Position numbers and translations under genes: made by a program
Assembly (NCBI GenBank): GCA_014529385.2
Contig: CM043967.1
Span: 85,995,278-86,059,277 of the forward strand
Reading direction: 5' to 3'
From: Adiantum capillus-veneris
Taxonomy: Eukaryota > Streptophyta > Polypodiopsida > Polypodiales > Pteridaceae
Length of the DNA stretch: 64,000 bases
Notes under the pieces: generated by a model
What the model was told of the DNA's origin: nothing
Databases searched by the model: none
The model's input: only the letters and a program-made list of their open reading frames with translations
In this document: piece after piece, positions 47,741-60,900 of the stretch
Layout of the letters: each line of letters starts with the position of its first letter
How positions within the stretch are numbered: position 1 is the first letter of the stretch

Positions 47741-47750
47741 CTCTATAAAT
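47741..47750 (+). promoter_or_regulatory. TATA-like box
   Basis: CTCTATAAAT is followed by a C/T-rich leader and (CT)14 at 47879-47906. It resembles the promoter of a decayed LTR; no coding start or LTR partner is visible. Confidence 0.25.
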
Positions 47751-48106
47751 GAAGCCTAAGCAACATATTTTGTATCCAACTTACATCGATATACTAGCCA
47801 TCATTCTACCCTACTTTGTATCCACCATTTGCATATTAGTTTGTCATTAATCTAATCATGCTTTTCTACTTGTATTATGATCAATCTCTCTCTCTCTCTC
47901 TCTCTCTAATCTCTTGTGTAATTAACGGCTCACTAATGTTTTTGTCATAAGAGTCGTTCCCTTTCATGTCTCACAAGAGCCTAAAAGAAATAATAATAAA
48001 AAGTTTACTATCATTAGCTTGCCATGTGGCACTAATCTGCAAGCTTTATCCAGTGGTCCAAAGATGCCCCCAAAATCCAGCCCTTTACTAAGGACTACTT
48101 ATGTAG

Positions 48107-49015
48107 TCCTATGCTAACTTTTTTCTAGGCTATTAGGGTTCGCAACGCACCTTGCAGCGTGCGAGGTCGCAGAGTGGGCGTCTCAACGCGACGTTGCGCA
48201 CGACAGGGCGGGGTGGCAGGTTTCCTTGGGTGCGGTCGTCTCTGGGCTGAAGTTGTCGGGCTAGTCTGTGCTCCCTTGTTGGTCCGATTTTGGATCTAGG
48301 AAGAGATCACAGCTCTCCCACCTCCCCCCGAGAGGGAAATCGGCAATTGATTTTCCGCCCTCGCAGGCCCTTCACTCACGTGGAAGGCGATGGAGGTCTT
48401 GGTGGTGAGAATGGCTTTGTTAGTTGGGGCTTGGCTCCCCTTATTCAACCTGGTTCCTTCGGTTCTCACCTTGAGGTTCTCCTTGGTGCTTCTGGTTTTC
48501 TTCTTGCTGATGGTGTTGACAAATGGTGTCGGCCTTCGCTCTTGTTTGTAGTGGCGTTGTTGAATGCTCATACCCTCGGATGTTTTTGGCAGCTCTTTCT
48601 TGGCTTCCGATCTTTGTTGGTGGCAACAACGCTTGCATGGTGGCACCTCTAGAGGCTCCTTCTGTTGATGGGGACGTTGGGCCGTGTCCGCTCGGTAAGT
48701 ATCTTCTTTGATTTCCCACTGTGTCTTACGTATTTTTTGGTGGGTGGCTCCTTCATTAGCTGGTGCAATGGTGTGGTTGGTTGTGTCTTCTGGGGGATGA
48801 TGTCCGTTTGGGGTGGCAACTCATGCAGGATCAGTGGGAGCCCCTTAGAGGCTATTCACAATGTATCGTTTTGGTTTGTTTCGTTGTTTATGGTTGTGGG
48901 CCGGAGATTGGTGTGGAACCTATGATGTCTTGGCTCGGCCTAAGCAATACTGATTCTGTAAATTTTATTATTATTAATATATCTAACTCGCAAATGTGAG
49001 TTTTGAAAAAAAAAA
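48107..49015 (+). mobile_element. Poly-A retroposed insertion with 15-bp TSD
   Basis: Flanked by GGACTACTTATGTAG at 48092-48106 and 49016-49030 (17 bp if the adjoining AA is counted). It ends TATTATTATTAATATATC...GCAAATGTGAGTTTTG plus ~10 A. The end resembles that of the L1 at 9640-9680 (TATTAATATAAC, a CTCAC/GTGAG stem, poly-A), so it was moved by L1 machinery. It is either a 5'-truncated L1 or an L1-dependent SINE. A 120-codon open stretch at 48290-48652 matches nothing I know. Confidence 0.8.
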
Positions 49016-49407
49016 GGACTACTTATGTAGACAAATCTAGAAAGACAAAGCAAAGGTGCATACAGGATTTTCACACGTTATTCTTAGAGGCAATGGTAAA
49101 ATTAGGTGCACATATGACATTTTAGGTCTCGCGTGGAAGCAGAAAAGAGTGGCGCAGCATGTGAAGACGCAATGGTGGTGAAGGGAGGCTTGCAGGTTTG
49201 GGGTGTGAAAGCACTACAGAGGAGTGGGGTTGGCCCAACGAGGTGCATAGGGCTAGTGTTGCGGCTCCGCAGCTTTCCCCTGGCTGCTGGTGCTGAGCGC
49301 GGCCGCTTGCAAGGGCTAAGTTTGTGAGGGCAGCTGTAGCTCCGATGCATATACTAGGCCCAGCATAGCCTTCGAAAACGTGCTTATTATCTTTTGGATA
49401 AGCGCGA
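49016..49407. other. No recognised gene
   Basis: GC-rich patch near 49190-49330, with an open stretch on each strand but no family match. Confidence 0.35.
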
Positions 49408-50830
49408 TTGATCTCTCCCTTCAGCTCACTCATCATCCTCAGCGCGCTTACTCTGCTGCACCGAGGCGGTGATGGGGAGTCAGGCGCCGACCGAGGACCA
49501 ATAGGCAGTTCAAAGCCGAGTAGGTTCGGATGCAGGCGGGGCAACAAGCAAGCAATATGGTCAAGAAAGGATGCACGATTTAAAGAGTTAATTGAGAAGG
49601 AACTTGCTAAGATCTTAGGTTCTCTCTCACTGAACAAAAGATCGTTGGAGGATGTAGAAAAGCCTGTCGGTCTCCAAGACGCTGCCAAGGGGGCCATGGC
49701 CTTTCAAGCTCTCAAGAAAATGCTCAAGCAAAGATTAGAGGTTGAAGATGCAATCACTATTGCATTCCCACCGGTGCTGATAAAGAGGCAACTCGCAAAT
49801 CTGGCGAACTCAACACTAGTGTTTGGCTTTATGGGCAAGGTTCTTGCCAAAGCCGAATTGATCAACTAGTTGTAGAGCGCCAATGTGCTCAATCATGGTG
49901 GATATATCGATGGTGATGGCGCAATACTTGGCCAAAGGATTCTTCTTGGTGCAGTTCAACGATGAGGCTTCAGTATCAAAAATCCTAGCCAAGAGCCCAC
50001 TCTTCTTTAACAGGGCGCCAGTGTGTGCCTCCGTGGACCCCATGTTTCACTGATGATTTAAATGACATGTGCACGGTGTGTGTTCAGTTTGTAAACCTTT
50101 TATTGTGGTTGAAGGATAACTTGAAAGATCTGGCAGCATCTCTCGATACCTCACTTTTTGTGCTAGTTGCAAGAGCCACTGGGTGGCAGCGAATAAGGTA
50201 TGCATTTGGTGGGATCTTAAAAATCCCTAATCCAAGAACTTAGTGGTGAATGTGGAGGTTGGGCTTAAAGTTATATATATTACCATTGAACTTTGACACT
50301 TTTTTGGTGTGTGCTTCAAGTGTAACAATTTTGGACACTTTGTGAGGGCTTGTCCCTTGGCCTTGACAGTGACTATAGATCCCAAAGACGAGGGAAAAGG
50401 AGTAACATCAAACTCTCAGGAAATGGCTAGCATAGATGCTCCACCACAAATGGATGTCGAAGTTGTAGGGAAAGAGAAACAAGCTAAGGAGATTCCAGCT
50501 ACCAAGGAGAACATTTTGGAGTCCTCCCTGAGTCAAGAATAGAAACGGAAAGACCACTCAAAGGTACCTCTTCTTATCCATAGCAACTTATCCATAGCAA
50601 AGCATATCATGCGAGTGGTTAAATCTCAAGGCATAGCGGTTGGGGTACTGAGAGAAGCCCTGCCAAATCCTCTCAAAACTTATGACAACCTATTTGAAGT
50701 GTTACAAAACGCCATCCCGCAGAATCTTATGTCAACTAATCTAACAAGTTCACAGATTGGAAATATCCTTATGGAGGAGGATCACGGGAAAGAGAACATC
50801 GAAGAACAATTTCTTGAGGCAGAAGAATAA
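49408..50830 (+). pseudogene. L1 ORF1 (DUF4283 plus zinc knuckle), decayed
   Basis: A DUF4283-type domain is readable in pieces: LANSTLVFGFMGKVLAKAEL (49797-49857), then in another frame FFLVQFNDEASVSKILAKSP (49946-50005), and VNLLLWLKDNLKDLAASL near 50091-50145. The zinc knuckle CFKCNNFGHFVRAC (50312-50353) follows, then a low-complexity tail. In plant L1 elements this is the RNA-binding ORF1 product. At least two frameshifts and several stops disable it. Confidence 0.78.
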
Positions 50831-50844
50831 TTACCCTTATCTCC

Positions 50845-51060
50845 ATGATGGAAGACATTGTTTTACAATCTTGGAACATGAAAGGATTGAAAACCCGAAA
50901 AAGCACACACTCTTCTAGGAGGAAGTTAAGATGGCTAGGGAAGTTAACTATTGGACTATGGTTGAAAGCACGCATTGGTGGTACAAAAAAAGGATCTTTT
51001 TTGTTCCTACCTAGTTGGTACTTCTACATATTTCCAGATTTTTTTTTGAGGAAACCTTTT
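50845..51060 (+). pseudogene. L1 ORF2 endonuclease start, truncated
   Basis: VLQSWNMKGLKTRKSTHSSR is the typical opening of the EEP endonuclease (SWNxxGL). The rest of ORF2 is missing; the sequence becomes T-rich and non-coding after about 51060. It follows ORF1 by about 15 bp past its stop, as in L1 elements. The copy is therefore cut at the 3' side, unlike normal 5' truncation. Confidence 0.7.
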
Positions 51061-52027
51061 TGTCCTCTAAATTTAAGTACTATAAGAGGGAATGTTTTTT
51101 TTTTTTTGAGAGAGTAGAAATTTGAAAGTACAAATGTATTAAAATTTGAAACACCACTCCTTTCAAAGAAAATGGAGGTGCAATTATGGATGGGAGTTGC
51201 ACATTTTCACTCGTGTAGCGTGACCACTGCCACTCTTTGTCCCGCTTTAGTCACTGCGTCCTGCACCTTGCAACAGCTCTGCACCTCTCAACAGCTCTAC
51301 ACCTCTCTCACAGACCACATTTTTCAAGCCTTTTTGAGCAAAGGCTTTACACCTCTCTCACGGCAGCATGTTCTTCATTCTACTGTGCAGCTAGCGAGGT
51401 CTCCGACTGTGCACCATCACAATTATGAGGACGCCTGCAAGGAAATGTATTGTGAAGGCTTCACCACACAAGGGGGAGAAGCCTAGGACCATGGATGCAA
51501 GGTCCTCCCTCACAAGCACAAAATCTCCTCGGAGCATCAACACCCCAAACACGAGAGCTAGCAAGGAGACTTCTCTATGGAGAAATCAGCTAAGTCTAGA
51601 GCGCTTTTTGGCGAGGATGAGACTCAATCATCTACAAAGTCCGGAGGTTGGTGTTCATTCTTCGCATGTGTACATGGTTGTTTTGTGTCACTAGATTTGT
51701 TTTTCTTTCATGAAAGGTAGCAATTGTCATTTGAAGATTTTGAGGTTTTGAGACCAATCTTTTTCCTCGTTAAATTGTATGCATGCAAGTGTGTGTATGG
51801 TATCTTGAGTGCTCTACATTTTTCTTTTTTGCATTGCATGCATATGTGCTATGAGATGAACACAAATTTAAAGCTCAGTAGGGCAGTGAAGGCTAACATA
51901 TAAAGTACCGTTTAAGGTATCAAGTTCACTTTAGATAGCCTGACTTACAACTTATAACATAAAACTTCCTAAATGCCAGCCAAAAACGAATAGGCAAAGC
52001 ACTGCCAGACTATTTGAATTGCTTTAA
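51061..52027. other. Unidentified, one basic open stretch
   Basis: At 51425-51694 a plus-strand frame encodes MRTPARKCIVKASPHKGEKP and further basic residues, possibly an exon, but no family is recognised. A direct repeat of CACCTCTC(T)CA phrases is at 51280-51365. The rest is featureless. Confidence 0.25.
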
Positions 52028-52439
52028 CACTAGAATGGTAACCTAACAGGACATAAAAGCGTCCTTTCAGGGTTTTGGAAAAGAATTCCAAAACCATAGT
52101 AGATCCACTCATTTTGAAAAATCCTTTCATGAGCTTATAGTTCAAGAACTACTACATATGGAAAAAATGAGAAACTTGTAAGTTTTCTCATCTCTTGGTC
52201 ACTACAAGCCTCTAAAGTTGGGGACGGTTAAGGAGCGAGCTCAGCGAAGCGAGCTTTGGAGCGAGCCTTTTTTTTTTTTCATCCCACCACCACTACCTCC
52301 CATTGCCGCCCCTTAGCAACCACCACCACCCACCACCCTAGCCCACCACTGGTGGTTAGTGGTGCTAACTTACTACCACCATGTGCCGCCCCTACTCCTA
52401 CCACCACTGCCAATTGTCGCCCCTCTCTCCAGTGGAGTA

Positions 52440-53320
<881 letters not shown>

Positions 53321-53799
53321 AAATGAAACGAAATGTTGTATTAAGGATTTTCATAAGGTAAAAATGACATATGAGACCAAATTGATACAGTCTTGGTGGA
53401 TATAATACAATGCATGGGTACAAAGGAAAATGAGAGAGAAAGAGGGGGGAGGGGAGAGGGAGAGAGAGAGAGAAGGGAGGGGCCAGCGGGGGAGGGAGAG
53501 ATAGATAGATGGATTTGTTTATCGTGTGACATATGGGACCAAAGTTACATGGGACATATGGGATATGACATATGGGAGCAAAGTTACATGTGATGTAGTA
53601 TTTGTGCCGCTGATGAGCGATTCTTGATGGTCCAAAATTGTGGTGATGAGAGTCGCAATGGAGAGCCCACACTATGGCTGGGAGAGGAAAGTGTGTAGGT
53701 TTAGGTCATGGCTGAAAATGTGAAAGAAGTAAGTTTACATGTGACCAAAATCTGAGCACTCTAGAAGTGTGTGGTACTCAGACTCTCGAACTTGCTGTG

Positions 53800-53804
53800 A
53801 AAGG

Positions 53805-53851
<47 letters not shown>

Positions 53852-54164
53852 GGGGGAGGGGTGGGAAGAGATTGTGAGAGGGGGGGAGTGGAGTGTAGTT
53901 TTTTTTTTTTTTTTTTTTTATAAAGGGAAAGAAAGGAGTGGTTAGCCCCCCAAAAAGAATTAAAAAAAACCATGCAAAGCAATAGCTACCTCGCTATTGC
54001 TTTGCATGGTTTTTATTTTATTCTTTTTGGGGGCCTAAGCACTCCTCTCTCTCCCTTTCTTTCCCTTTTTAAAAAAAATAAAAACTACACTCCACTCTCC
54101 CCTCTCACAATCCCCCCCCCGTGTGCCCAAACCTTCCCTTCCCTTGCGGACCCCTCTCCCCCCT

Positions 54165-54192
<28 letters not shown>
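53800..54192. repeat. Long palindrome, ~190-bp arms, 6-base loop
   Basis: The left arm ends ...CCATGCAAAGCAATAGC (to 53986), the loop is TACCTC, and the right arm starts GCTATTGCTTTGCATGG (53993). Pairing continues through AAAGAATAAA, CCCCC/GGGGG, the AGGAGTG, GGGAAAGAAAGG and TGGAGTGTAGTTTTT blocks, GATTGTGAGAGG, and out to G/C runs and (GA)/(CT) tracts. The arms differ by short indels in homopolymers. Confidence 0.85.
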
Positions 54193-54194
<2 letters not shown>

Positions 54195-54195
<1 letters not shown>

Positions 54196-54964
54196 ATACT
54201 CTCTTGCGGCTCCATCACTGGCAATTACACGAACGGAGATTAATAAAATCATCCGTCAGGATCTTATACAGTTGGATACTAAGAGGACATGGGTAGACCC
54301 TACACAAGAATTGGGCACGAAGATGGCCAACTACAAAGAAAACTTCCTTTAGCTATCTGAAGATGGATTGTTGATTCGCACGAGCTACATGGATACCCAC
54401 CTGTCTCATGGTTTGAGATGTGCTATTGGTCAGATTTGTACATCCTCACACAAGCTGGAAATTGAATTTGGCAGATTTAGGGGAATCCCACCTGAGAGCA
54501 GAATTTGCAAGTTATACGGAATGGAGTCTGAGACAGAATTACACTACATATGCCATTGCACCATATACTATGAGATACGTGGGCGTTTCCATCACCTATT
54601 TAAAGAAGGCTTTGGACCTCTAGATAGAGTCATGCAATACCAAGATCAAAGATGCTTAGGCTTGTACCTACTGGAACTACATCGGCACATGGATAATCTA
54701 ATGAGAAGACAAAGAGCACTACAGCCTCAGAGGCAGATCACAGATTTCTTCGGATCGAGAGAAGTAGGAGTGGAAGGAGAAGCAAGATGCCAACAGCCAA
54801 CACAAAGGAGTACCCACATTCATATCAAAGACACCCTCATTGATAGGGCGATTGAGCTTAGGAAATCGAGACGACCACGTCCGAGATGCAGAAGCACACT
54901 TCACCGGAGGAGACTACAACAAAGGATTAGAAGCATTGTAGCCAGACACCCCGAATGCTCCTAA
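54195..54964 (+). pseudogene. LINE protein C-terminus, second copy
   Basis: The frame is open from about 54195 to 54964 except for one TAG (54350-54352). It contains MANYKENFL, RCAIGQICTSSHKLEIEFGR and RICKLYGMESETELHYICHC, matching in order the end of the protein at 24263-25381. The second zinc-motif Cys is Tyr here. A basic tail (RKSRRPRPRCRSTLHRRRLQ) extends beyond the other copy. It is 5'-truncated and begins at the edge of the palindrome. Confidence 0.68.
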
Positions 54965-55202
54965 GAAGGTTATTTAATACTTTGTATTTCGTTTTTCACA
55001 TTTATTTTCACACTTTCACACTTAGTACTTTGGTACTAAGGTACTCAGACATTGTAACAGATTCACCACTTTTGTATTAGTTCGGTCTCATAGGTCATTC
55101 TGGCCTTTTAAAGAAGTTAATATAACATTCATTTCATTTCATTTCTTTCTCTCTCTCTCTCTCTCTACCCTTGCCACCCTTCCCTCTCGTCCTAGTGTGT
55201 GT

Positions 55203-55205
<3 letters not shown>
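54965..55205 (+). other. LINE 3' end with (CATTT)n tail
   Basis: GGTCTCATAGGTCAT (55084-55098) parallels 25372-25386. It is followed by TTAATATAACATTCATTTCA and a CATTT-type tandem tail that passes into (CT)n at 55146-55168. Confidence 0.6.
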
Positions 55206-55242
<37 letters not shown>

Positions 55243-55314
55243 CGGGGGGGGGTAGGGGGTGGGAGGGGGAGGCAACGAGAGAGAGGGGTGGTGGGCGAGA
55301 GAGAGACACACGGG

Positions 55315-55370
<56 letters not shown>

Positions 55371-55440
55371 TAGAGGGATAAGGAGAGGGGTTATAGAGAG
55401 ACTAAGAAAAGAGAGAGGAAGAAGGGAGTAGGAGATAGGA
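55206..55440. repeat. GA tracts
   Basis: (GA)n at 55205-55240 and 55314-55368 in a purine-rich plus strand that stays G/A-rich to about 55630. Confidence 0.92.
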
Positions 55441-55682
55441 GGACTTTAGGGAAGGGATGGTGGTTTCTAGAGGAGGAGCTGGAGGAAGGGAAGGTGGTTA
55501 GAGGAGTAGATGGAGAGAGGAGGTGGAGGAGAGGAAAGATTTTGGAGGAGGAGGCTGAGAAGGAGGAGGAAGGGAAGAGGAGGAAGCACATGGGCGGCAA
55601 GAGGAGGAAGGGGAGGTAGAGAGGGAGGCACTCCAAAAAAAAAAAAAGCTCGCTCCAAAGCTCGCTCCATTGAGCTCGCTCG

Positions 55683-56846
55683 AAGACCTAACTCTCCAAA
55701 GTTGATGGACCAGTGCATTTTGCCCAAAACAGCAATTTCTTACGGTTGATTGCATATAAATAAGAATGTGGATTTTTGTAGGACATGAGATAAAATGCCC
55801 CGTTAATTTCAATGGATTGGTGATCAAAACATATGGTTGCTTTTACCTCACTAATTTTTTTTTGGGCAAAAAAATAGGTACAAAAAAGTTGCATTTTTGC
55901 CATTCTGCGGACCTATCATCAAAGTTTCTATAGTCGCGCGCAATACAGAGACTATATACATGTTTTCTTAGTTCCCTTTGGTCCTTTGGATTCAAAAGGA
56001 GCCATGGAGCATGTCAAAAGGATAATGGATCTCTTACTGAGTGGAACCTTGGGGGCAATGATAAAGTGCTAAATACAGCAAACATGAAAAAACTGGGTTT
56101 AGCATTATGACCTCTAGAAACCCATAGAAACTACTCAATATCTAGAAACGTTTGTAGTCTATGATTAGATATGGTTACTACCTACAAAATACACACAATT
56201 GGCCTAAGAAACTAGCAATATTGAGAAAGTTATACTTGCTACTCTAAAATGTATCGTATTCTTCAACAATCAAAAAACTCAACCATCATCATATACTATG
56301 CTATATAGCATATTAGGTCCCCCAAAACTCAAGGAAGATTAGCTTTATGTTATAAATTACACTTACACAATCAAAATTGAATTTGGATATCAAGAAAGCC
56401 ACCACAAAAATAAAAAAAGTACTAATTTTGGGCCAAAAAAAGGATTATGTAATTCTTGTAAGTTGGTCATAACTTTCAATTTTAACACTTAGCTCTCCCT
56501 ACAAGCATCAAAACATGTTCAAAACATGTTGAGAACTATGAAGGCCTAACCTCTAGTCATCTAAACCTCACAAACATGAAGTTTTGAGTGGTATAGTTGC
56601 CAAAAATTGAAAAAAAGCCAAAAACAGGACCCGTTTTTTCACACAGTTTAGGTTCAAAAAATGTTGTGCAAGAGTAAGGTTAAGGTGAGATCGATACTCC
56701 AAAAAAAATGACAAGTTTTTTTCAGCTCATAAGGCAACTTTGTGGATATATAGCAACTAAAAATTCATTTTCATACTCTTCAAACAATTCAAGCAAAATG
56801 GTCACTTAACAGGACACAAAAGTGTCCAAGGACATAAAAGTGTCCT
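55683..56846. other. AT-rich right part of the TTAA-flanked region
   Basis: No open frame over ~70 codons, no repeats of note. It is probably the original non-coding interior of the element. Confidence 0.4.
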
Positions 56847-57042
56847 GTTACCATTCTAGTGTTAATATGCTAAAATAAAGCAAAAAATAAGGAAGAAAAA
56901 GTAAATAGGGATGAAAAAGTTTTACACACAGTGCTTCCTAATCCATCGCACCTACTAACGATTAATTATTAGTTAATGCGTTTACTTTGGTAAGTATTTG
57001 TATTAAACATTCACATAATGTCAATTTCACAATCATTCAAAG

Positions 57043-57106
57043 TTAGGGTTTATGGGTTAGGGTTTAGGGTTTAGGGTTCATGGTTTAGGGTTTAGAGTTT
57101 AGGGTA
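57043..57106 (+). repeat. Interstitial plant-type telomere repeat
   Basis: About nine copies of TTTAGGG and one-base variants (TTTATGG, TTCATGG, TTTAGAG) in direct tandem. The repeat is the common plant telomere unit. The array is short and degenerate and has TE sequence on both sides, so it is not an end. Confidence 0.85.
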
Positions 57107-57969
57107 TAGGATAGCCGTATGGCCCATGTAGCGCATAGTATGGATAAGGACTTGATTGAACTCCAAATTCCCTATGATGTCAAAGCCGATCAATTGATTG
57201 AACTTTAAACCTTTGTTTGATGTCGAAATTCAATTTTGATGTGAAATCTTCAATTTCTATAATTTTTTTAGTTTCTTTGCATATTTGTAGATTTTATAAC
57301 TTCTTGAGAGTACAAACAAGTGATAAAATCACAAGGCCTGCCCTTGAGAAGGTTGCACCAAAAAAAGTGAAACAAAAAAATAATTTTTTGAGCTAATTCA
57401 TTTTCAAATTCTAGAAACTTGAGGCCTTAACGCTCCTTCCTCTTCCCTCTCTCTCGACCTTTTCCCAAAACCCCGCTTCTTCTCTTCTCTCTTTTCCTTA
57501 ATTCTCTGTTACCCCCCCCCCCCCCCCCCCCCCCCTTCTCTCTCTCTCTCTTCAACAGGCTACGGCCCCATCCGACGCTCTGCTTGAAGCCACGCCAACT
57601 GCAACTACCCACAGCTCGTCGAGCTCCATAGCCCCTCGATCACCACCTCTATGCGCCTATAGTTTGTCTACGTTGGCACTCTAGATGTTCCCTTCGCTCC
57701 AGTTCCATCATTTGCGTCGTCCCCGGACTCGCTACCTGCCCCAGCTAGATCTCTCAACTGCTATCCTATGTTGTCCATCACCACAATATTGCCAAGCTCC
57801 TCACTTGTTGCATCTACCCCAACCGCCAAATCCTCTACCCAACCCTAAGCATGCCATGCCACAACCCTACGCATCGGATGCCGCCTCCAACTACTACCTT
57901 GCACTACACAAGAGGACGAGAAGGCTCAAGCATATCTTGGCGATGAAGCTGTGGTGCAACCCAACATGA
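57107..57969. other. No recognised gene; poly-C tract
   Basis: CT-rich with a C run at 57511-57535. A 94-codon Pro/Leu-rich plus-strand frame (57685-57969) ends exactly where the truncated gypsy starts; it matches nothing I know. Confidence 0.35.
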
Positions 57970-60900
57970 AATCACAGAGCCAGACAAGAGGGCCAGAGGG
58001 CATGCACAGAGCTACGGAAGAAATAACCCACAGCCTTGCATTTGCGAGTGCAGGAGGGTGTTGCCACGGACATGGTGGGTACAACTAGGCAACTTGCAAA
58101 TTTGTCTGGGTGAAGGCCTGAGGTGAGAATAAAGTCACGTAAGACCTTATTCATCCCATTCATCATATGTGCAACCGATACACTTTCTTACCAAACCTAA
58201 AGGTGTACTTATGGTTGTCAAGTCTTTGCTTTCTATCGCAAGCTGAAATTGATCATACCATGAGTAGAGATCCCCCATCGAGTAGATTTCCCTCCCTGCA
58301 AACGCCTCTGCAAACTCATCCACAAATGGACTTGTACCTACATTTCTAACTTTCACCTTGTTCCACTGGTTGCATATCTTGGATGAAGCGTAGAGCACCA
58401 TTCTTCTTTGGAACTGCGATTTTTTCATTCAATGGCTCTGTTAACTTGGGCAAATGAGCCTTTGAAACCGGAATATGCCACAGATTCTAAGGCACATGAG
58501 GTATTGTAAAAATTACCATAGGAGCTACAATACAAGGATCAACACATCTTATCTCATGTGGCTCAAATGCAAAAGCCTTACCATGCTTTGAAAGCATTTC
58601 TTCAGAGCACTTTGTATCCTCCTATGTTAGAAAGTCCTCACAACCAATCTGCAACTCTTGAAAAGACTCCTTTGTGAAGGTATGCCCAATCTTTTTAGGA
58701 TTCCTTAAATTTGATTGCAAAGAAGCCTCCTCAATCTTTTCCCTGTGGTTGGGTGGTAAGGGTGAAGCTACTGGTTTCACCTTCTTTGCTATACTCTTGT
58801 ATTTAGTTTCAACATGGACTTCTGGGCCAACTGTTCTCTTGAAACATTGGTTTTCTTTAAAGGCCTCTATGACTTGATACATTTCCATAGAGCATACTTC
58901 CACAGCTTCATTTTCAAGATGCAAACTAAACTCCATTATAGCATCAAGCTCACCCATAGTATCTATAAAAGAAACTTGCTCACACAAACCCAAACATTTT
59001 ACGTAGGCTCTAGCAACCCACTCTCTTTCATGCCTATTTGTACATTATGTACATATTGCCTCTCACATCTCTTCAAATCTTCAAGTTTTGTAAAACATAC
59101 TAATCCATTCCTTGTTACCAAGGAGCCCATTGAGAAAGCTTCACCTATTTTTGGATTAGGCGAGACCCTTTTTCTTTCTTTACCACTACAATCTTGCTTT
59201 ACAATGGTACTTGGCCAAAACCCATCATTTCCCTATGGTCATGAAACTCTTTGCTCACCTTTGGTAGAGAATGATCTCTGAGGTTGTCACGATTTCTTTC
59301 ATGGTTTACACAAACTATGAGAAATTGAACAACACGTTTACCATCTTTGCTTCGCATCCTGGCATAAGCTGAACCATCATCCATTACCTTTGTTTCCATT
59401 TGAACTCCCACAATGTAGGGTTGTCCAAGGATAAGATGATATGAATATGTGTCCTGTATAAAAAGTTTTTCTTAACCTTTACATCACCTATTGTCACCTT
59501 TACACTTGGACATGATGCATACAATTCACCTGATGGATTGTTTGCCACTATGACCATCCAACCATATCCTATGTTCATCGGCCATTTACATTTGTTGTAA
59601 AGGCTTTTTGACATTCTATTTATTTCAGAACAAATGGTCAATTAAGGCAACAAATGTCACCTACCTTGATCAATGTGTATGTAGTAGCTCGTGCCCAATG
59701 GCTTCTAGAATAGTGGCTCCTAGGAATATTTTGAGATTCTTCACCACCATCAACAAATTTCACTTGCCTTACATTCCAAGAAGATTGGTAGCATCCCACA
59801 GTAGCTTCATCACCTTCTTTAGCACGCACTTGTACTCCTTGTGTCTTCACAGTATCGCCTTCAGCTTGTGGGCGAGTAGACTCTCCAAGTGTTTGCTTCT
59901 TTCTCTTGATGATGTTGATAATTTCTTCATGGAATTCGTGCTTGGCTACGCCAAGCACCTCCGCAAAGTAAACTCAACCTTGCTATTCAAAATCCTCTCC
60001 TCTAGAACTTTCTTCAAGTTTGTAGCAAGCTCAATGTTTGATTGTAGTTTGTAAGCTGGTCATTTTGGCTTACCTTTTGTTGGCTCCTTTTTCTTCCCTG
60101 TTGTAGATTCCTCCATGGTCACTTCTGGTGAAGGTGCCTCTTGTGTTGGTGGTGCTCACAAAGGTGTTGCATCATTCCTCCCTCCACTTCTTGTAGCTCT
60201 TTCTAAAGGCCCTTCATCACCATTTTCATGCCTACGCTTTTCTTCTACAACGGCTTCATGGCTTTGGCAGTTTGTAATGTAGGCATGGACAGACATTGAA
60301 TCCACTGGATCACTCCACCCTGTTTCTAGACGTATGCAATTATCTGCTTTATGTAGAATCTCTTTTGTAAGCTTTCCCTTTTCAGATAATTGCATGAGAT
60401 TTGGCCAAAGTCGATGATGATGGTCACTCACCTCTTCATCACTAAGATGCTCAATTTTTACTCCATAAGTAGCTGTCTCAATTGAAGAGGTGGCATGGTT
60501 AGTTTCCATATCTTCAACTAAGGTTTGCATTTCCCCCTTCCCAAAGTTAGTTCTCAAGGATAGACCTATCTCTTTTAAGTGGATTTTACCATCCTTAAAA
60601 AAGACAACATCTTTTTTCAAAGCATCACTAAAACTATTACAATCCCTTCTTACATGGTCTGTACTGTCACACCAAATACAGCTATTAACAAAACCTTCTT
60701 TGGGCTATTGTCTTTGCCTAGAAAGTGTCCCTGATGGTTGGACTTTTTCTTCAAGATTTGCAAGCTTCACCTTTAAGTCACACATTCCCTTCACAAGCTC
60801 ACCTAGCATAGACTCATCAAACTTAGGAGCTATAAAAGTAGGCTTTACCATTTTGTCAGAAGTTGAGGTGGAAGGACTTGTAGTGCTTACTACCATCTTG

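Noticed and set aside
47741-47750. Promoter of a host gene
   Set aside because: No supported coding sequence follows; kept only as a weak TATA-like feature.
57043-57106. Chromosome end
   Set aside because: The array is short and degenerate and has TE sequence on both sides.
57685-57969. Pro/Leu-rich 94-codon gene
   Set aside because: No domain, low-complexity composition, and it ends at the gypsy breakpoint.
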